The position numbers were made by a program, and so were the translations under genes. Below, piece after piece: positions 5,866-6,208 of a stretch of DNA of 6,208 bases. How positions within the stretch are numbered: position 1 is the stretch's first letter; every line of letters begins with the position of its first letter. The DNA lies in assembly GCA_002390285.1 (NCBI GenBank), contig DGPB01000017.1:818-7025 (forward strand), in the 5' to 3' direction. The notes beneath the pieces are model-generated. The model saw nothing but the letters and a program-made list of their open reading frames with translations, had not been told where the DNA came from and searched no databases. The DNA comes from Cellvibrionales bacterium UBA4451. Lineage in GTDB: Bacteria; Pseudomonadota; Gammaproteobacteria; Pseudomonadales; Porticoccaceae.

Positions 5866-5894
5866 ATTATACCGAAGAACAAGAAAACCAACCG
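5866..5894 (-). promoter_or_regulatory. Candidate promoter of yadG-yadH-(queF)
   Basis: On the minus strand a perfect -10 box TATAAT lies at 5871-5866, giving a start near 5858 and an untranslated leader of about 45 bases before the yadG ATG. No good -35 sits at the right distance; TTGGTT at 5891-5886 is only 14 bases away and CGGTTG at 17 bases is poor, so the promoter may be weak or need an activator. The element ATAGGCCGTTT (5841-5851) recurs with one change as ATAGGCGGTTT (5897-5907), flanking the box. Confidence 0.45.
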
Positions 5895-5934
5895 ATATAG
5901 GCGGTTTGGTTGAAAAAACAGCATAGCAGTATGT

Positions 5935-5963
5935 TGTCACACTGGGACAGTATCTGTGTGACA
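5935..5963. repeat. Inverted repeat upstream of yadG
   Basis: TGTCACAC (5935-5942) is followed after 13 bases by its exact reverse complement GTGTGACA (5956-5963). There is no T tract on either side, so it does not look like a terminator. It lies about 45 bases upstream of the weak -35 region of yadG and between that promoter and the tRNA-Gly terminator. An operator for a dimeric regulator is possible but unproven. The rest of 5814-6000 holds no credible gene. Confidence 0.6.
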
Positions 5964-5996
5964 TCTAGCCTACATCACTTTGACTTCGTGCAGGGA

Positions 5997-6040
5997 CCAA
6001 ACAAAAAAAAGCGCAGAGCCTATGACTCTGCGCTTTTATT
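5997..6040 (-). terminator. Intrinsic terminator of the tRNA-Glu/tRNA-Gly transcript
   Basis: On the minus strand GCGCAGAG (6033-6026) pairs with CTCTGCGC (6018-6011) around a 7-base loop, extended by AAAA/TTTT, and is followed by eight T (6010-6003). It lies directly after tRNA-Gly. The bases after the T run, GTTTGG, again complement the CCAAA formed by the tRNA 3' end and the next two bases, as at the tRNA-Ser terminator. Confidence 0.9.
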
Positions 6041-6116
6041 TGGAGCGGGAAACCGGGTTCGAACCGGCGACCTCAACCTTGGCAAGGTTGCGCTCTACCA
6101 ACTGAGCTATTCCCGC
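6041..6116 (-). tRNA. tRNA-Gly (anticodon GCC)
   Basis: A complete 76-base tRNA on the minus strand. The acceptor stem GCGGGAA pairs with TTCCCGC, the D arm is GCTC-AGTTGGTA-GAGC, the anticodon arm is CAACC-TTGCCAA-GGTTG with GCC at 6083-6081, and the T arm is GCCGG-TTCGAAC-CCGGT. The discriminator is U and the CCA is encoded. GCC reads the GGC and GGU glycine codons. It is the last member of a transcript that begins with tRNA-Glu, 32 bases upstream; the spacer contains a small hairpin, TCTCTA/TAGAGA (6121-6126 with 6132-6137), which may guide processing. Confidence 0.97.
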
Positions 6117-6148
6117 GCTTTCTCTAAGTTATAGAGATAGCAATAAAA

Positions 6149-6208
6149 TGGCGTCCCGTAGGGGAGTCGAACCCCTGTTACCGCCGTGAAAGGGCGGTGT
6201 CCTAGGCC
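6149..6208 (-). tRNA. tRNA-Glu (anticodon TTC), 5' part cut by window edge
   Basis: The last 60 bases of a minus-strand tRNA. The anticodon arm CCGCC-CTTTCAC-GGCGG places TTC at 6190-6188, the T arm is AGGGG-TTCGACT-CCCCT, the acceptor 3' strand is ACGGGAC, the discriminator is G and the CCA is encoded. This matches gammaproteobacterial tRNA-Glu(TTC), which reads GAA and GAG. The 5' acceptor strand and part of the D arm lie beyond the right edge of the window, as must the promoter of the pair. Confidence 0.95.

Noticed and set aside
5935..5978. CRP (cAMP receptor) site upstream of yadG, tempting because a cyclase is nearby
   Set aside because: TGTGA at 5957-5961 is not followed by TCACA after six bases, and the 8-bp arms have the wrong spacing and order for a CRP site.
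5910..6134. Plus-strand open frame of 74 codons over tRNA-Gly
   Set aside because: It runs through the terminator and the tRNA; the NRVRTGDLNLGKVALYQLSYSRA string is an antisense tRNA-Gly translation, not a protein.

Overview
The window reads as ordinary chromosomal DNA of a gammaproteobacterium, probably near Pseudomonas/Marinobacter/Cellvibrio-type lineages. The grounds are a two-module QueF, a YadG/YadH-type ABC transporter, a YdjA-type nitroreductase, a membrane adenylate cyclase whose catalytic half looks like Pseudomonas CyaB, and tRNAs that encode their own CCA and closely match Escherichia coli/Pseudomonas forms. Base composition is roughly mid-40s % G+C by eye. This placement rests on remembered protein families, not on a search.

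Layout, left to right. A 141-base leader precedes a plus-strand glutathione S-transferase-like gene (142-777) with a strong Shine-Dalgarno sequence set against a 12-bp palindrome. Two hairpin terminators (about 801-826 and 844-886) separate it from a minus-strand tRNA-Ser(GGA) at 884-971. A minus-strand nitroreductase (1024-1584) and a plus-strand class III adenylate cyclase (1720-3093) diverge from a 135-base intergenic region. A short gap holding a run of ten C follows. Then comes a minus-strand block, read from right to left: ABC ATPase (yadG, 5813-4851), ABC-2 permease (yadH, 4854-4081, overlapping yadG by 4 bases) and queF (4012-3185). The right edge carries a minus-strand tRNA pair, tRNA-Glu(TTC, cut by the window edge) then tRNA-Gly(GCC), closed by a strong terminator.

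How the genes work together: YadG and YadH should form one exporter of unknown substrate. queF lies 68 bases downstream in the same direction and may be co-transcribed; it makes preQ1 for queuosine, a modified base of the GUN-anticodon tRNAs for Tyr, His, Asn and Asp, so it does not act on the Ser, Gly or Glu tRNAs seen here. The cyclase keeps every residue expected of an active class IIIb adenylate cyclase behind a six-segment membrane domain.

I see no mobile element, phage gene, CRISPR array, defence system or clear novel system. The most noteworthy points are small: tRNA terminators whose distal tails are complementary to the tRNA 3' CCA-AA end, a 12-bp tandem duplication that doubles the ribosome binding site of yadH, a 22-bp perfect palindrome inside the nitroreductase gene, a U-U mismatch in the anticodon stem of tRNA-Ser, and an inverted repeat upstream of yadG.
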